From an uncultured Bacteroidota bacterium (GTDB lineage: Bacteria; Bacteroidota; Bacteroidia; Chitinophagales; Chitinophagaceae), in assembly GCA_903875055.1 (NCBI GenBank), contig CAIQUX010000312.1, forward strand, positions 1 through 38,622: 38,622 nt of DNA, read 5' to 3'. This document shows, in pieces, positions 8,848 to 18,217 of this stretch. Numbering within the stretch: position 1 is the first letter of the stretch; every line of letters starts with the position of its first letter. Under the pieces are notes generated by a model. That model saw only the letters and a list, made by a program, of their open reading frames with translations. It had not been told where the DNA came from and made no database searches. The translations under genes were made by a program, and so were the position numbers.

Positions 8848-10269
8848 ATGTATAAATATTATCTCGGAGTCGATCTGGGTTCTACCACATCCAAAGCGGT
8901 TATCATCAACGAACAAGATGAGATCATAGGCCGCGGTATCACGAATACACGCTCAAATTATTCAGTTGCTGCGGATATCGCCAGAGACGAAGCCATCTAT
9001 AATGCAAGGTTCTCCATCCTTCAGAAAAATATCCAGAAGGAAATCGAATTCAATCCTTCCTATCAGAAATATATTGCCGATCTGGCAAGTGTGTTCCAAT
9101 ATGAACAGTTCAAGGTAAGGCTTGACCGTTTGGGTGAGGAATTGGTAAAGACTTGTCATACTATGTTTGCTGATGAAGAAAAGCGGAAAATAATGTTAGG
9201 TCATCTTATCGCCATTCGTAAGGCCTTTAAGCCGGTGATCAAACATGATTATCTGTATAACAATCTCGGCAGCAAGAACCAGTTTTTTAGGGATATCGTT
9301 TCCGAAAAATACAATGAAGAGGTAAACAAACTCGAGATGTCTCTGTTCGAGCCGCTGATGACCATATGGGATAAGAGCATCAGCCCGGCTGAGAATGAAA
9401 GGGTGCAGTTCAATTTCAAAGAACTTATCCATAAGGCAATGGATGAACTGAAACATAAATACAAAAATCTTCCGGATACATCAACCGAAAACACAAGTAT
9501 TAATTTCGATGCCGAGATGAACTTGCTGAAAGGCAACTTTGACCAGGTGTCCGATACACTCAGGAAACATATAGATGAGATTGCAGATCTCGAATTCAAT
9601 ATCGCCAATATGACGGGTACCGGATATGGACGCGCCTTGCTGCCGTTCCCTGAGGATTGCATTCGTTCCGAAATCTTATGTCATGCGTTCGGTGCTCATG
9701 CCGTTTTCCCTGATACGAGGACAGTACTCGATATCGGTGGACAGGATACCAAAGCCATACAGGTAGACAAACACGGATTGGTGACAAGTTTCCAGATGAA
9801 CGATCGTTGTGCGGCTGGTTGCGGCCGTTACCTCGGATACATCGCCGATGAAATGAGCATTTCCATCAATGAACTTGGTCCTATGGCCATGCAGGCTGAA
9901 AAGGAAGTGACCATCTGTTCGACTTGCACCGTATTCGCAGGAGCGGAGTTGCGTGAATTGACCAATCTGGGAGAGAAACGGGAAGATATCCTTGGCGGTC
10001 TGCACAGGGCAATCATCATGCGTGCCATGTCGCTCATCGCACGATCAGGCGGTGTATTCAACGAATTTACCTTCACAGGCGGTGTGGCACGAAATCCTGC
10101 TGTGATTAAATACCTCACTCAACTGGTCAGGGAAAATTATGGGGAGAGTATAAAAATCAATATCCATACGGATTCTATTTTCATGGGGGCGCTTGGAGGT
10201 GCCATGTTTGCAAGAAGAAATTTAAACCTTGACCTGCCATCTGTCAAGAAAGTAAAAGAGATGGCCTAA
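8848..10269 (+). CDS. bcrA: Benzoyl-CoA reductase ATPase subunit A (BcrA/BadF-like)
   Basis: GVDLGSTTSKAV, DIGGQDTKAI, NDRCAAGCGRYLG, CSTCTVFAGAE, FTGGVARN ASKHA-ATPase motifs; long insertion as in BcrA. Confidence 0.9.
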   Translation: MYKYYLGVDLGSTTSKAVIINEQDEIIGRGITNTRSNYSVAADIARDEAIYNARFSILQKNIQKEIEFNPSYQKYIADLASVFQYEQFKVRLDRLGEELVKTCHTMFADEEKRKIMLGHLIAIRKAFKPVIKHDYLYNNLGSKNQFFRDIVSEKYNEEVNKLEMSLFEPLMTIWDKSISPAENERVQFNFKELIHKAMDELKHKYKNLPDTSTENTSINFDAEMNLLKGNFDQVSDTLRKHIDEIADLEFNIANMTGTGYGRALLPFPEDCIRSEILCHAFGAHAVFPDTRTVLDIGGQDTKAIQVDKHGLVTSFQMNDRCAAGCGRYLGYIADEMSISINELGPMAMQAEKEVTICSTCTVFAGAELRELTNLGEKREDILGGLHRAIIMRAMSLIARSGGVFNEFTFTGGVARNPAVIKYLTQLVRENYGESIKINIHTDSIFMGALGGAMFARRNLNLDLPSVKKVKEMA

Positions 10270-10286
10270 CAATTAATACTAATACA

Positions 10287-11126
10287 ATGAAGACTTCTTT
10301 ATTTACAATGGGTATTGACGTCGGGAGCAATTTTATCAAATTGGTGCTGATGGATTACTCCGACCATCCAGAAATCGTTGAGAAACATACCGAAAAGATC
10401 AGGAAGAGAAACCCGACTACGGTGGCTGATGAGATGATACAGACTATGCTTCAGAAACATCATCTGAAGTACGAGGATATTGCCTACCTGGCATCTACCG
10501 GTGAAGGCGACATGGTAAAACGCAAACGCGGACATTTCTACGGGATGACCACACATGCGAAAGGTGCTCATTTTCTTTTCCCTGATGCCAGGACGGTGGT
10601 CGATATGGGCGCTCTGTTTGTAAGGGCTATCAAGATTTCACCTGATGCACGTGTGGAAGATTATAAGATGACAGGACAGTGCGCATCGGGTTCAGGGCAA
10701 TTTGTGGAGAACATATCCCGTTATCTTGGATTGTCCATTGAAGAAGTCGGTGATGTGTCATTGAGCGCGACTGCACCTGAAATTTCTTCTGGTATATGTG
10801 CAGTGCTAGCAGAAACCGATGTCATCAACATGGTCTCCCGGGGAATCAAGACTCCGGACATCATCAAAGGAATCCACCTGTCAATTGCGAACCGGATCAT
10901 CAAATTGCTGAGTTCACTGAAAGGGGAATCTCCGATTATTCTTACTGGTGGTATGGCTCTGAACAAAGGAATGTTACAAGCTATCAGTGAACAACTGGCA
11001 GAGACCGGTAAACAATTTGAAATAAAGACCCATCCCGATGCAGGATATGCAGGAGCCATCGGCGCAGCATTGTGGGGAGGATTCAGGCATATCAAGCTAA
11101 AAGAAAAACAAGCGGTCGCAGTATAA
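10287..11126 (+). CDS. bcrD: Benzoyl-CoA reductase ATPase subunit D (BcrD/BadG-like)
   Basis: GIDVGSNFIKLV, TGQCASGSGQFVENISRYLG, GICAVLAETDVINMVSRG; 279 aa. Confidence 0.9.
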   Translation: MKTSLFTMGIDVGSNFIKLVLMDYSDHPEIVEKHTEKIRKRNPTTVADEMIQTMLQKHHLKYEDIAYLASTGEGDMVKRKRGHFYGMTTHAKGAHFLFPDARTVVDMGALFVRAIKISPDARVEDYKMTGQCASGSGQFVENISRYLGLSIEEVGDVSLSATAPEISSGICAVLAETDVINMVSRGIKTPDIIKGIHLSIANRIIKLLSSLKGESPIILTGGMALNKGMLQAISEQLAETGKQFEIKTHPDAGYAGAIGAALWGGFRHIKLKEKQAVAV

Positions 11127-11136
11127 AACTCATGTT

Positions 11137-13281
11137 ATGACAGAAGTGCCGGTCAATACCGAAAACAAAAACGTGGGGAATGAAAAACGGATTCATGAAC
11201 TGGATTCACTTTTCAAACCGAAAGCCATTGCCATCATCGGCGCATCATCCAAGGAATTATCCATTGGAAATGTCATCCTTAAGAATCTGGTTCATTACGG
11301 GTATACCGGACAGATTTATCCCATCAACCCGAAAGAACCTGAAATTCGAGGGATTAAGGCTTACCCGACTATTTTTGATGTCCCTGGCGACATTGATTTG
11401 GCGCATATCATTATTCCGAGCAGATTCGTTCCACAGATGATTGAAGATTGCGGTAAGAAAGGAATCAAATCAGTCATTATCAACTCGGCCGGTTTTAGCG
11501 AGATGGGTGAAGAAGGGATGGCATTACAAAAAGAGTTTCTGGCAAATGCAAAAAAATATGGCGTCCGGGTCTTTGGCCCGAATTGTCAGGGAATCATTAA
11601 CGCTGACCCACAATACAATGCGTATTGTGATTTTACATTCACATTTCCGAAGCCCGGCAGCATTTCGATTGTAGCCTTAAGCGGCGGAGTGGGAGCCTTC
11701 ATCATGCAAAGCTTGTTTGACCTCGATATTGGAATGCGGCTTTATGCCTCGAACGGAAACGCTTGTGATGTTTCTATTTCCGAAGTGGTTGATTACTATG
11801 GTAATGATGATGGCACAAGGGCGATTATCTTGTATACGGAAGGATTTCATAATCCGAAGGAATTTATGGATGTGGCCAAACGCGTTTCAAAGAAAAAACC
11901 GATTCTTGCGATGAAAGCAGGTCGAACCGAAGAAGGCGCAAAGGCAGCTGCTTCACATACTGGTTCACTCGCAGGTGTTGACATCGCCACGGAGTTGATA
12001 TTCGAAAAGACCGGTATCCTCTCCTTTCAAAACGAAGAAGAGATGTGTCAGGCAGCAATGGCATTTTCGACACAACCGCTTCCTAAAGGCAATCGTGTAG
12101 GCATCATCACGAATACAGGAGGCCCTGCAGTGATAGCCACCGATGAATTGGTGAGCGCGGGTTTGCAACTTCCAGCTTTATCGGAACGGGCTAAGGAAAT
12201 CCTTAAGGAGACGATGCTTCCTGAGGCATCAATCGGGAATCCTGTAGACGTAGTTGCAACAGGCGGTGGAACACATTTCCGAAGTGCGCTGGATGTAATG
12301 ATGGATGAGGATGACATCGATGCCGTATATATCAATTTTGTTACTGCTCCGTTTACTGATACAAACGAGGTGGCAAGGAATATTGTGGAAGTAAACAAGC
12401 AGAAGCGAAAACCGATGGTCTGCAACTTCATGACCAATATGAGTTTGGAACGTTTTCAGGAAACGGCAAAAATCCTGCGGGATGGGGGAGTGCCTTGTTA
12501 TAGCTTTCCAACCACTGCCGCGAAAGCGCTGGGTGCATTGTATAAGTATCATAAGATGCAATCGAGAAATATAGGTAAAGAGAAAGATTTCAATGATGTA
12601 AATAAAAAAGAAGCCGGCAATATTCTGCAACTGGCACGAAACGAGAACAGGGAGTTTCTCACCTCTGCCCAAACATACCAACTACTTGCCCATTATAAGA
12701 TTCCTTTTGCAGACTGGCGCATTGCATCGGATACTGAAGACGCTGTAAAAGCCGCAGAAGTGATTGGATTCCCTGTGGTAATCAAAGCCGATTCCTCTTC
12801 CCTGATTCATAAAAGTGATCAGGGCGGTGTTGCCATTAACCTTAATAATGCGGATGAGGTCCGTTCAACTGTTGTCAGAATGAAGGCATTATTCGACGCG
12901 GCTGATCTCAAATTTTTTATCCAGAAATATTTGCCAGGTGGACGGGAGCTGATAGCAGGTGTCAGTGCAAAGAAAGACCTCGGGCATCTGATCATGTTCG
13001 GTATCGGAGGTATCTATGTTGAAGTGTTGAAGGATGTGGTCTTCAAGATTGCGCCTGTCACAGAGGTAGAAGCTGATGAGATGCTTGCATCGCTGAAGGC
13101 TTCAAAATTACTGGATGGCGTTCGCGGTGAAAAGGGTATCGACAAACAACTTGTGACCGACATCATTCTCCGTGTTTCGCAACTTGTCACGGATTTTCCT
13201 GAAATACAAGAGATGGATATGAACCCGATTATGGCATTCGGTGACAACGCGTTTGTAGTTGATGCAAGAATAAAAATCTGA
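11137..13281 (+). CDS. ADP-forming (NDP-forming) acyl-CoA synthetase/acetate-CoA ligase family
   Basis: CoA-binding domain (KAIAIIGASSKELSIGN), HTGSLAG phospho-His motif, C-terminal ATP-grasp domain; 714 aa. Confidence 0.9.
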   Translation: MTEVPVNTENKNVGNEKRIHELDSLFKPKAIAIIGASSKELSIGNVILKNLVHYGYTGQIYPINPKEPEIRGIKAYPTIFDVPGDIDLAHIIIPSRFVPQMIEDCGKKGIKSVIINSAGFSEMGEEGMALQKEFLANAKKYGVRVFGPNCQGIINADPQYNAYCDFTFTFPKPGSISIVALSGGVGAFIMQSLFDLDIGMRLYASNGNACDVSISEVVDYYGNDDGTRAIILYTEGFHNPKEFMDVAKRVSKKKPILAMKAGRTEEGAKAAASHTGSLAGVDIATELIFEKTGILSFQNEEEMCQAAMAFSTQPLPKGNRVGIITNTGGPAVIATDELVSAGLQLPALSERAKEILKETMLPEASIGNPVDVVATGGGTHFRSALDVMMDEDDIDAVYINFVTAPFTDTNEVARNIVEVNKQKRKPMVCNFMTNMSLERFQETAKILRDGGVPCYSFPTTAAKALGALYKYHKMQSRNIGKEKDFNDVNKKEAGNILQLARNENREFLTSAQTYQLLAHYKIPFADWRIASDTEDAVKAAEVIGFPVVIKADSSSLIHKSDQGGVAINLNNADEVRSTVVRMKALFDAADLKFFIQKYLPGGRELIAGVSAKKDLGHLIMFGIGGIYVEVLKDVVFKIAPVTEVEADEMLASLKASKLLDGVRGEKGIDKQLVTDIILRVSQLVTDFPEIQEMDMNPIMAFGDNAFVVDARIKI

Positions 13282-13344
13282 TAAAAAATTGAACTTAAGA
13301 ATATTTGAAAACTAAACACTAACTGAAAATTTAAATCTGAAATT

Positions 13345-13364
13345 CCCTATTCTCCCTATTCTCC
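13345..13364. repeat. Short tandem repeat, 2 x CCCTATTCT plus CC
   Basis: Direct reading CCCTATTCTCCCTATTCTCC in the intergenic leader. Confidence 0.6.
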
Positions 13365-13383
13365 AAATCTCCAATTATCAAAT

Positions 13384-14601
13384 ATGTATAAGATAGAAAC
13401 GACTAAAATCATGAAGGAAATAATGTCAAATTATTTTCTTGGCATGAAGGACGCACGGAAGAAATACGCTTGGTGTACCAGCGTTGGTCCTGCCGAGTTA
13501 TTGCGTTCCTTCGGTTTTGAAGTTCATTTCCCTGAGAATCATGGTGCCTTATTAGGGGCTACCCGCTCTTCCGGCGATTTGATTCCTGAGAGTGCCAGCC
13601 TCGGGTACAATAATGATATCTGTTCCTATCTAACTTCTGATATCGGATCTTATCTGAAAAAACAGACCCCGCTGCAGGAGCATTACGGATTGGAAGGTCC
13701 TCCCAAACCGGATATCATAGTCTACAATACGAATCAGTGTCGCGAAGTGCAGGATTGGTTCACTTACTTTGCTAGGGAATTCAATTGCCCTATCGTTGGG
13801 ATCACCCCGCCCCGTCATGTGGATGAAGTAACCGATGTGCATATCAACGATGTCAGTAACCAGTTTAAGGCTATGATTCCTGCCTGTGAAGCGGCAAGTG
13901 GTCAGAAATTTGATATCGACCGATTCCGGGAGACACTCCAACTTAGCAAGGAAGCTACAGACCTTTGGAAAAAGGTATTATGGACAGCCACTGCTTCCCC
14001 TTCTCCAATCAGTTTTTTCGATGCTACCATTCACATGGGACCTATTGTGGTACTCCGAGGAACCCAGGTCGCCAAGGATTATTATACAACCCTTTTGAAG
14101 GAACTTGAATCGAATGTCAGAAATAAGGTCGGGTTTCTTGAGAAAGAACGATGCCGCATTTATTGGGATGGGATGCCCATTTGGGGTAAGCTGAGGCCTA
14201 TGTCAGAATTATTCCTCCAGAATCATGCGGCCGTCGTGGCTTCCACTTATTGTAACAGTTGGGTATTTGATGCCTTTGATGTAGAGCACCCATTTGAATC
14301 TTCAGCGAAAGCCTACACCGAAATTTTCATCAACAGGAGCGAGGAGGCAAAGGAAAAGATTTTGGCCAGATTGGTTGAAGACTTCAGGATAGACGGCATG
14401 ATTTTTCATGATGCAAAGACCTGTGCCAATAATTCCAACTCGCGATTTGGTATGCCGCAACGTATCACTGAGAAACTTGGCATTCCGACACTGGTGGTAG
14501 AAGGAGACCTCTGCGATTTGCGGTTCTATTCAGAAGGACAAACCACTACGAAGATTGAAAGTTTCATTGAGCAGATTGAAAATTCGAAAGTGTATAGTTG
14601 A
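13384..14601 (+). CDS. BcrB/HgdB-like 2-hydroxyacyl-CoA dehydratase-family subunit (second, orphan copy)
   Basis: 405 aa; conserved Cys contexts DICSYLTSD, NTNQCREVQDWF, HDAKTCANNSNS parallel to those of BcrB. Confidence 0.82.
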   Translation: MYKIETTKIMKEIMSNYFLGMKDARKKYAWCTSVGPAELLRSFGFEVHFPENHGALLGATRSSGDLIPESASLGYNNDICSYLTSDIGSYLKKQTPLQEHYGLEGPPKPDIIVYNTNQCREVQDWFTYFAREFNCPIVGITPPRHVDEVTDVHINDVSNQFKAMIPACEAASGQKFDIDRFRETLQLSKEATDLWKKVLWTATASPSPISFFDATIHMGPIVVLRGTQVAKDYYTTLLKELESNVRNKVGFLEKERCRIYWDGMPIWGKLRPMSELFLQNHAAVVASTYCNSWVFDAFDVEHPFESSAKAYTEIFINRSEEAKEKILARLVEDFRIDGMIFHDAKTCANNSNSRFGMPQRITEKLGIPTLVVEGDLCDLRFYSEGQTTTKIESFIEQIENSKVYS

Positions 14602-14626
14602 TAGATGAAGTAAAACGATTATAATC

Positions 14627-15097
14627 ATGAATGAAATACAGACCATCAAGGACAAGATATATAAACTTTCAACAGGGGAGAAAGTCAGTCCGCTGGAGTT
14701 GGAGAAACGGATCGGCGAGAAGTGCCATTATGTGCAGTATGTTGTTGTCGGCAAAGACGACAAGGAGCATCCAGTGGCTATGATATTTCCGAATCAAAAA
14801 TTGTTTCCGAATCCTGATTATCAGTTATCTCCTGAGGAAGGTTGTTTTTGCCCTCGGAGTCTGGATGAGTTGGGAAGATGTCTCAGCGGTTGCCTGAAAA
14901 GAGTGAACCAGGGGATTGAACATCAAGTCTCAAAACTTGCATCCGCGACCATCATCAATACTGGTTTAACGGCAGAGAATACTCCCCCTTTGTCGTCCGA
15001 TGAGATTTTCAATAAATATAAGGCCATTCTACAAGATAAATACGGGAAAAATGTTCCTGCAGAAGAAGAAATCTACGTAATAAAAAATCTCCAATGA
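14627..15097 (+). CDS. Small protein resembling an isolated C-terminal domain of long-chain acyl-CoA synthetase, with extra cysteines
   Basis: YKLSTGEKVSPLELEKRIGEKCHYVQYVVVGKDDKEHPVAMIFPN resembles the ACSL post-linker segment; C-terminal GLTAENTPPLSSDEIFNKYKAIL; no AMP-binding N-domain. Confidence 0.6.
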   Translation: MNEIQTIKDKIYKLSTGEKVSPLELEKRIGEKCHYVQYVVVGKDDKEHPVAMIFPNQKLFPNPDYQLSPEEGCFCPRSLDELGRCLSGCLKRVNQGIEHQVSKLASATIINTGLTAENTPPLSSDEIFNKYKAILQDKYGKNVPAEEEIYVIKNLQ

Positions 15098-16956
15098 ATA
15101 AAAATATTGAACTCTCCGGCATTAAATTCGGCGTTGTCGGCTTAGGCCCTGTCGGGATGATATTAGCCGTAAAACTCAAAGAAGCAGGATGTGATGTTGC
15201 CATATGCGATAGGAACGAATTCAAACTGAAGAAAATCAGGGAGGAGGGGATTATATTGGAAAATGTGATCGAGTCGACTACCCAATTTGATAAGGTTTTT
15301 AACTCCCCTAAAGATATGCGGAATCTCGATCTGGATTATCTGGTCTTCTCACTAAAGACCTATCAGACACTGAGTGCCGCCAAAGAAGCTGAAATTCTCA
15401 ATTCAGAGAAAATTACCTTGGTCTCAGCACAGAACGGTATTGATTCGGAAAAATTGGTTTCTTCTGTTTTCGGTGAGTCTAAAACACTTCGCATGGTCAT
15501 TAACTATGCAGGAAATCTCCGAGCACCTAATGTGGTTCGGGTTTCATTTGTCACCCCACCCAATTATATCGGCTCGATGGATGATAACCGGACTGCTCAA
15601 GCGGACATGTTAGCTTCTATTCTGAATAGTGTCGGTTTTACGACGCAAAAACTGGATTCTTTTGATCTGGTGAAGGGGAGTTGGGAAAAAACCATCCTGA
15701 ATTCCTCGGTTAGCGCTTTATGCGGAGTGGGACGTCTGACCATGGCTGAAGCAATGGCTGATGCAGACACATTGGAACTTGTCGAACAGATCATCAATGA
15801 AGGAATTGAGGTGGCGGGAAAGGAGAAGATTACATTTCCGGATGACTTCGTAAGGAAATGTATGAAGTACCTTCGTAAAGGGGGAGACCATTTTCCTTCC
15901 CTGGCCGTAGATCTCATCAATAACAGGCAGACAGAGGTTGATTACTTCAATGGAAAGATCGTCGAGTACGGAAAGAAGCATTATGTAAAGACCTCTCTGA
16001 ACCTGGCATTCACAAATATGGTAAAGGCGATGACCAATAAAAATGTCCTTGCCAGAATACCAGGTGTCGATGGTGAATTGAACCGCCTCATCATTACCAA
16101 GGGATTGCTTGAAAAGAATAAACCACCTGTTTTTTACAAGGAACAGGATTATTTCCTTGGAATCGATTTGGGGTCGGCATTCACAAAATTCACCATCATA
16201 GATGCCAAAGGCAATACCGTGTTCAGGAATACCTTGCAGACGATGAATAAAGATCGTCACGCCATGCGTAATATCCTTCAGGCGATACATGCCACCTTCA
16301 ACATCGTACACAGTTGTGCAACAGGATACGGTAGAAAGCATTTTACAGAAACGGACATAGTGAAGACTGAAATCAATTGCGCCGCAGCCGGTGTGTCTGA
16401 ATTATTCAGCGGCGAAAAGAATATCGTTGACATCGGAGGTGAGGATATCAAGATCATTCATACCGATCAAGAAAATCATGTCGCTCATTTCCACATGAAT
16501 GATAAATGCGCCGCAGGAACAGGAGCGTTTCTGGAAGAGATTTCAGAGCGGGCTGAAATAAACATTTCTGATATGAGCAGTCTCGCTTCGAATTCAGAAT
16601 TTGAAAAGGAATTGAATAGCTATTGTACGGTATTCGCAAAGACAGAAATTATGAACTGGGTGTTTGACGGGATGCCCCGCCATGATATCGCCCGGGGAAT
16701 CTATTGCTCTATCGCCAACAAAGTGGCTAAGATGCGACTGTATCCCAATATCCCAACCTTCATGATCGGAGGTGTGATTGCCTATCACCCTTACTTAAAC
16801 AAGGTGCTGAGCGATAAATTAAATAAGGAAATCAGGACAATCGAGCAGCCTCAACATATTGTATCATATGGCGCTGCATTAATTGCACGGCAGACCTGGC
16901 TTTCGAATATCGGCAAACAAATTATTCAGACTGAAACCCTAACAAACTCTTTATGA
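15094..16956 (+). CDS. Fusion protein: N-terminal ketopantoate-reductase (ApbA/PanE)-like dehydrogenase plus C-terminal BcrA/BadF/HgdC-type ATPase activator
   Basis: N-term VVGLGPVG Rossmann, SAQNGIDSE, WEKTILNSS, SLAVDLINNRQTEVDYFNG; C-term from about residue 353 GIDLGSAFTKF, DIGGEDIKII, NDKCAAGTGAFLE, NSYCTVFAKTEI, FMIGGVIAYHP; one continuous 620 aa ORF. Confidence 0.88.
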   Translation: MNKNIELSGIKFGVVGLGPVGMILAVKLKEAGCDVAICDRNEFKLKKIREEGIILENVIESTTQFDKVFNSPKDMRNLDLDYLVFSLKTYQTLSAAKEAEILNSEKITLVSAQNGIDSEKLVSSVFGESKTLRMVINYAGNLRAPNVVRVSFVTPPNYIGSMDDNRTAQADMLASILNSVGFTTQKLDSFDLVKGSWEKTILNSSVSALCGVGRLTMAEAMADADTLELVEQIINEGIEVAGKEKITFPDDFVRKCMKYLRKGGDHFPSLAVDLINNRQTEVDYFNGKIVEYGKKHYVKTSLNLAFTNMVKAMTNKNVLARIPGVDGELNRLIITKGLLEKNKPPVFYKEQDYFLGIDLGSAFTKFTIIDAKGNTVFRNTLQTMNKDRHAMRNILQAIHATFNIVHSCATGYGRKHFTETDIVKTEINCAAAGVSELFSGEKNIVDIGGEDIKIIHTDQENHVAHFHMNDKCAAGTGAFLEEISERAEINISDMSSLASNSEFEKELNSYCTVFAKTEIMNWVFDGMPRHDIARGIYCSIANKVAKMRLYPNIPTFMIGGVIAYHPYLNKVLSDKLNKEIRTIEQPQHIVSYGAALIARQTWLSNIGKQIIQTETLTNSL

Positions 16957-18215
16957 AATCATATCATTCAATAGAAAAAGGAATCGCCATCATCTATGAT
17001 GATATTTATCTTGTGAACGGTATGCGAACCCCGTTTGGAAAATATTGCGGAACGCTGGCAAATGTTTCCCCGACAGATCTGGGTATCATTGCGAGCCGAG
17101 CAGCGATGGAAAAATGTAATGTGCTTCCCGGCGAAATTGACCAAGCCATCATCGCAAATATCGGACAAGCTTCGGGTGATGCCTATTTTATTCCACGGCA
17201 TATTGCTTTATTTGCCGGATTGCCAATGTCAGTTCCTTCCTTGATGGTGCAACGGATTTGTGCTTCCGGATTTGAAACCATCATTACGGCTTCCGAACAG
17301 ATTACGCTTGGAAAGGCAGGGACTGTTCTTTGTTGCGGAACAGAAAATATGTCACTCTCACCTACCGTCAGCTTTGGCAACCGCATGGGCTATCAGCTTG
17401 GCAGGCCGGTGTTCAGGGATATGCTTTGGGATGCGCTGGATGATACCGCAGCTGGTTATCCGATGGGATATACTGCCGAAAATGTCGCGATGAAACATCA
17501 GATTACCCGTCAGCAATGCGATGAATTTGCAATGACTTCTTTTCAACGTTCTGTCAATGCGCGTGATAATAATTTGCTTAAAGATGAAATCACACCGGTG
17601 AATCCGATCATATTTGAAATCGAAGGGTTGAAACCAAGGAAGGTCCGCATACCTGGAGGAATAAAGAATTTTGTTTCAGATGAGCAAGTTCGCGAAACGA
17701 CCCTTGAGGCGTTATCAAAGTTAGCACCAGTCTTTTCTGATGTGGGCGTTCTTACTGCAGGGAATTGCAGCGGAATCGTCGATGGTGCCGCTGCCGTTGT
17801 GGTTGCCCATAAATCGTCAATTGAGGCAAAAGGATTGAAACCAATTGCAAGAGTGGTTGCTTCAGCCAGTTGCGGTATCGACCCGAAACTGATGGGCCTC
17901 GGCCCGGTTCCCGCGATCCGTCTTCTTCTTGAGATGACCGGATTGACGATGGAAGATATCGGTTTGATTGAAATTAACGAAGCCTTCTCAGCGCAGGTAA
18001 TCGGTTGCGAAATTGAACTCGGACTTGATCGAGAAAAACTCAATGTGAATGGTGGGGCCATTGCAATTGGTCACCCGTTGGCAGCAACAGGATTGAGGTT
18101 ATCGCTCACATTGGCGAGGGAAATGATTTCAAGAAATGTGAAATACGGAATCGGTTCAGCTTGTATAGGTGGCGGACAAGGCACGGCCGTCTTATTTGAA
18201 AATATAAATTTATAG
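16953..18215 (+). CDS. Thiolase (acetyl-CoA C-acyltransferase)
   Basis: RICASGFETI, NGGAIAIGHPLAATGLR, GSACIGGGQG thiolase signatures; ATGA overlap with the previous gene. Confidence 0.93.
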   Translation: MKSYHSIEKGIAIIYDDIYLVNGMRTPFGKYCGTLANVSPTDLGIIASRAAMEKCNVLPGEIDQAIIANIGQASGDAYFIPRHIALFAGLPMSVPSLMVQRICASGFETIITASEQITLGKAGTVLCCGTENMSLSPTVSFGNRMGYQLGRPVFRDMLWDALDDTAAGYPMGYTAENVAMKHQITRQQCDEFAMTSFQRSVNARDNNLLKDEITPVNPIIFEIEGLKPRKVRIPGGIKNFVSDEQVRETTLEALSKLAPVFSDVGVLTAGNCSGIVDGAAAVVVAHKSSIEAKGLKPIARVVASASCGIDPKLMGLGPVPAIRLLLEMTGLTMEDIGLIEINEAFSAQVIGCEIELGLDREKLNVNGGAIAIGHPLAATGLRLSLTLAREMISRNVKYGIGSACIGGGQGTAVLFENINL

Positions 18216-18217
18216 TA

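Noticed and set aside
8848-10269. BcrA length of 473 aa as evidence of an unusual fusion
   Set aside because: Long helical insertion between N-terminal ATPase motifs is a normal feature of BcrA/BadF compared with BcrD
8962-13319. Many antisense ORFs of 60-150 aa opposite bcr and synthetase genes
   Set aside because: Lie antisense to strongly supported coding genes, no recognizable domains, typical shadow ORFs
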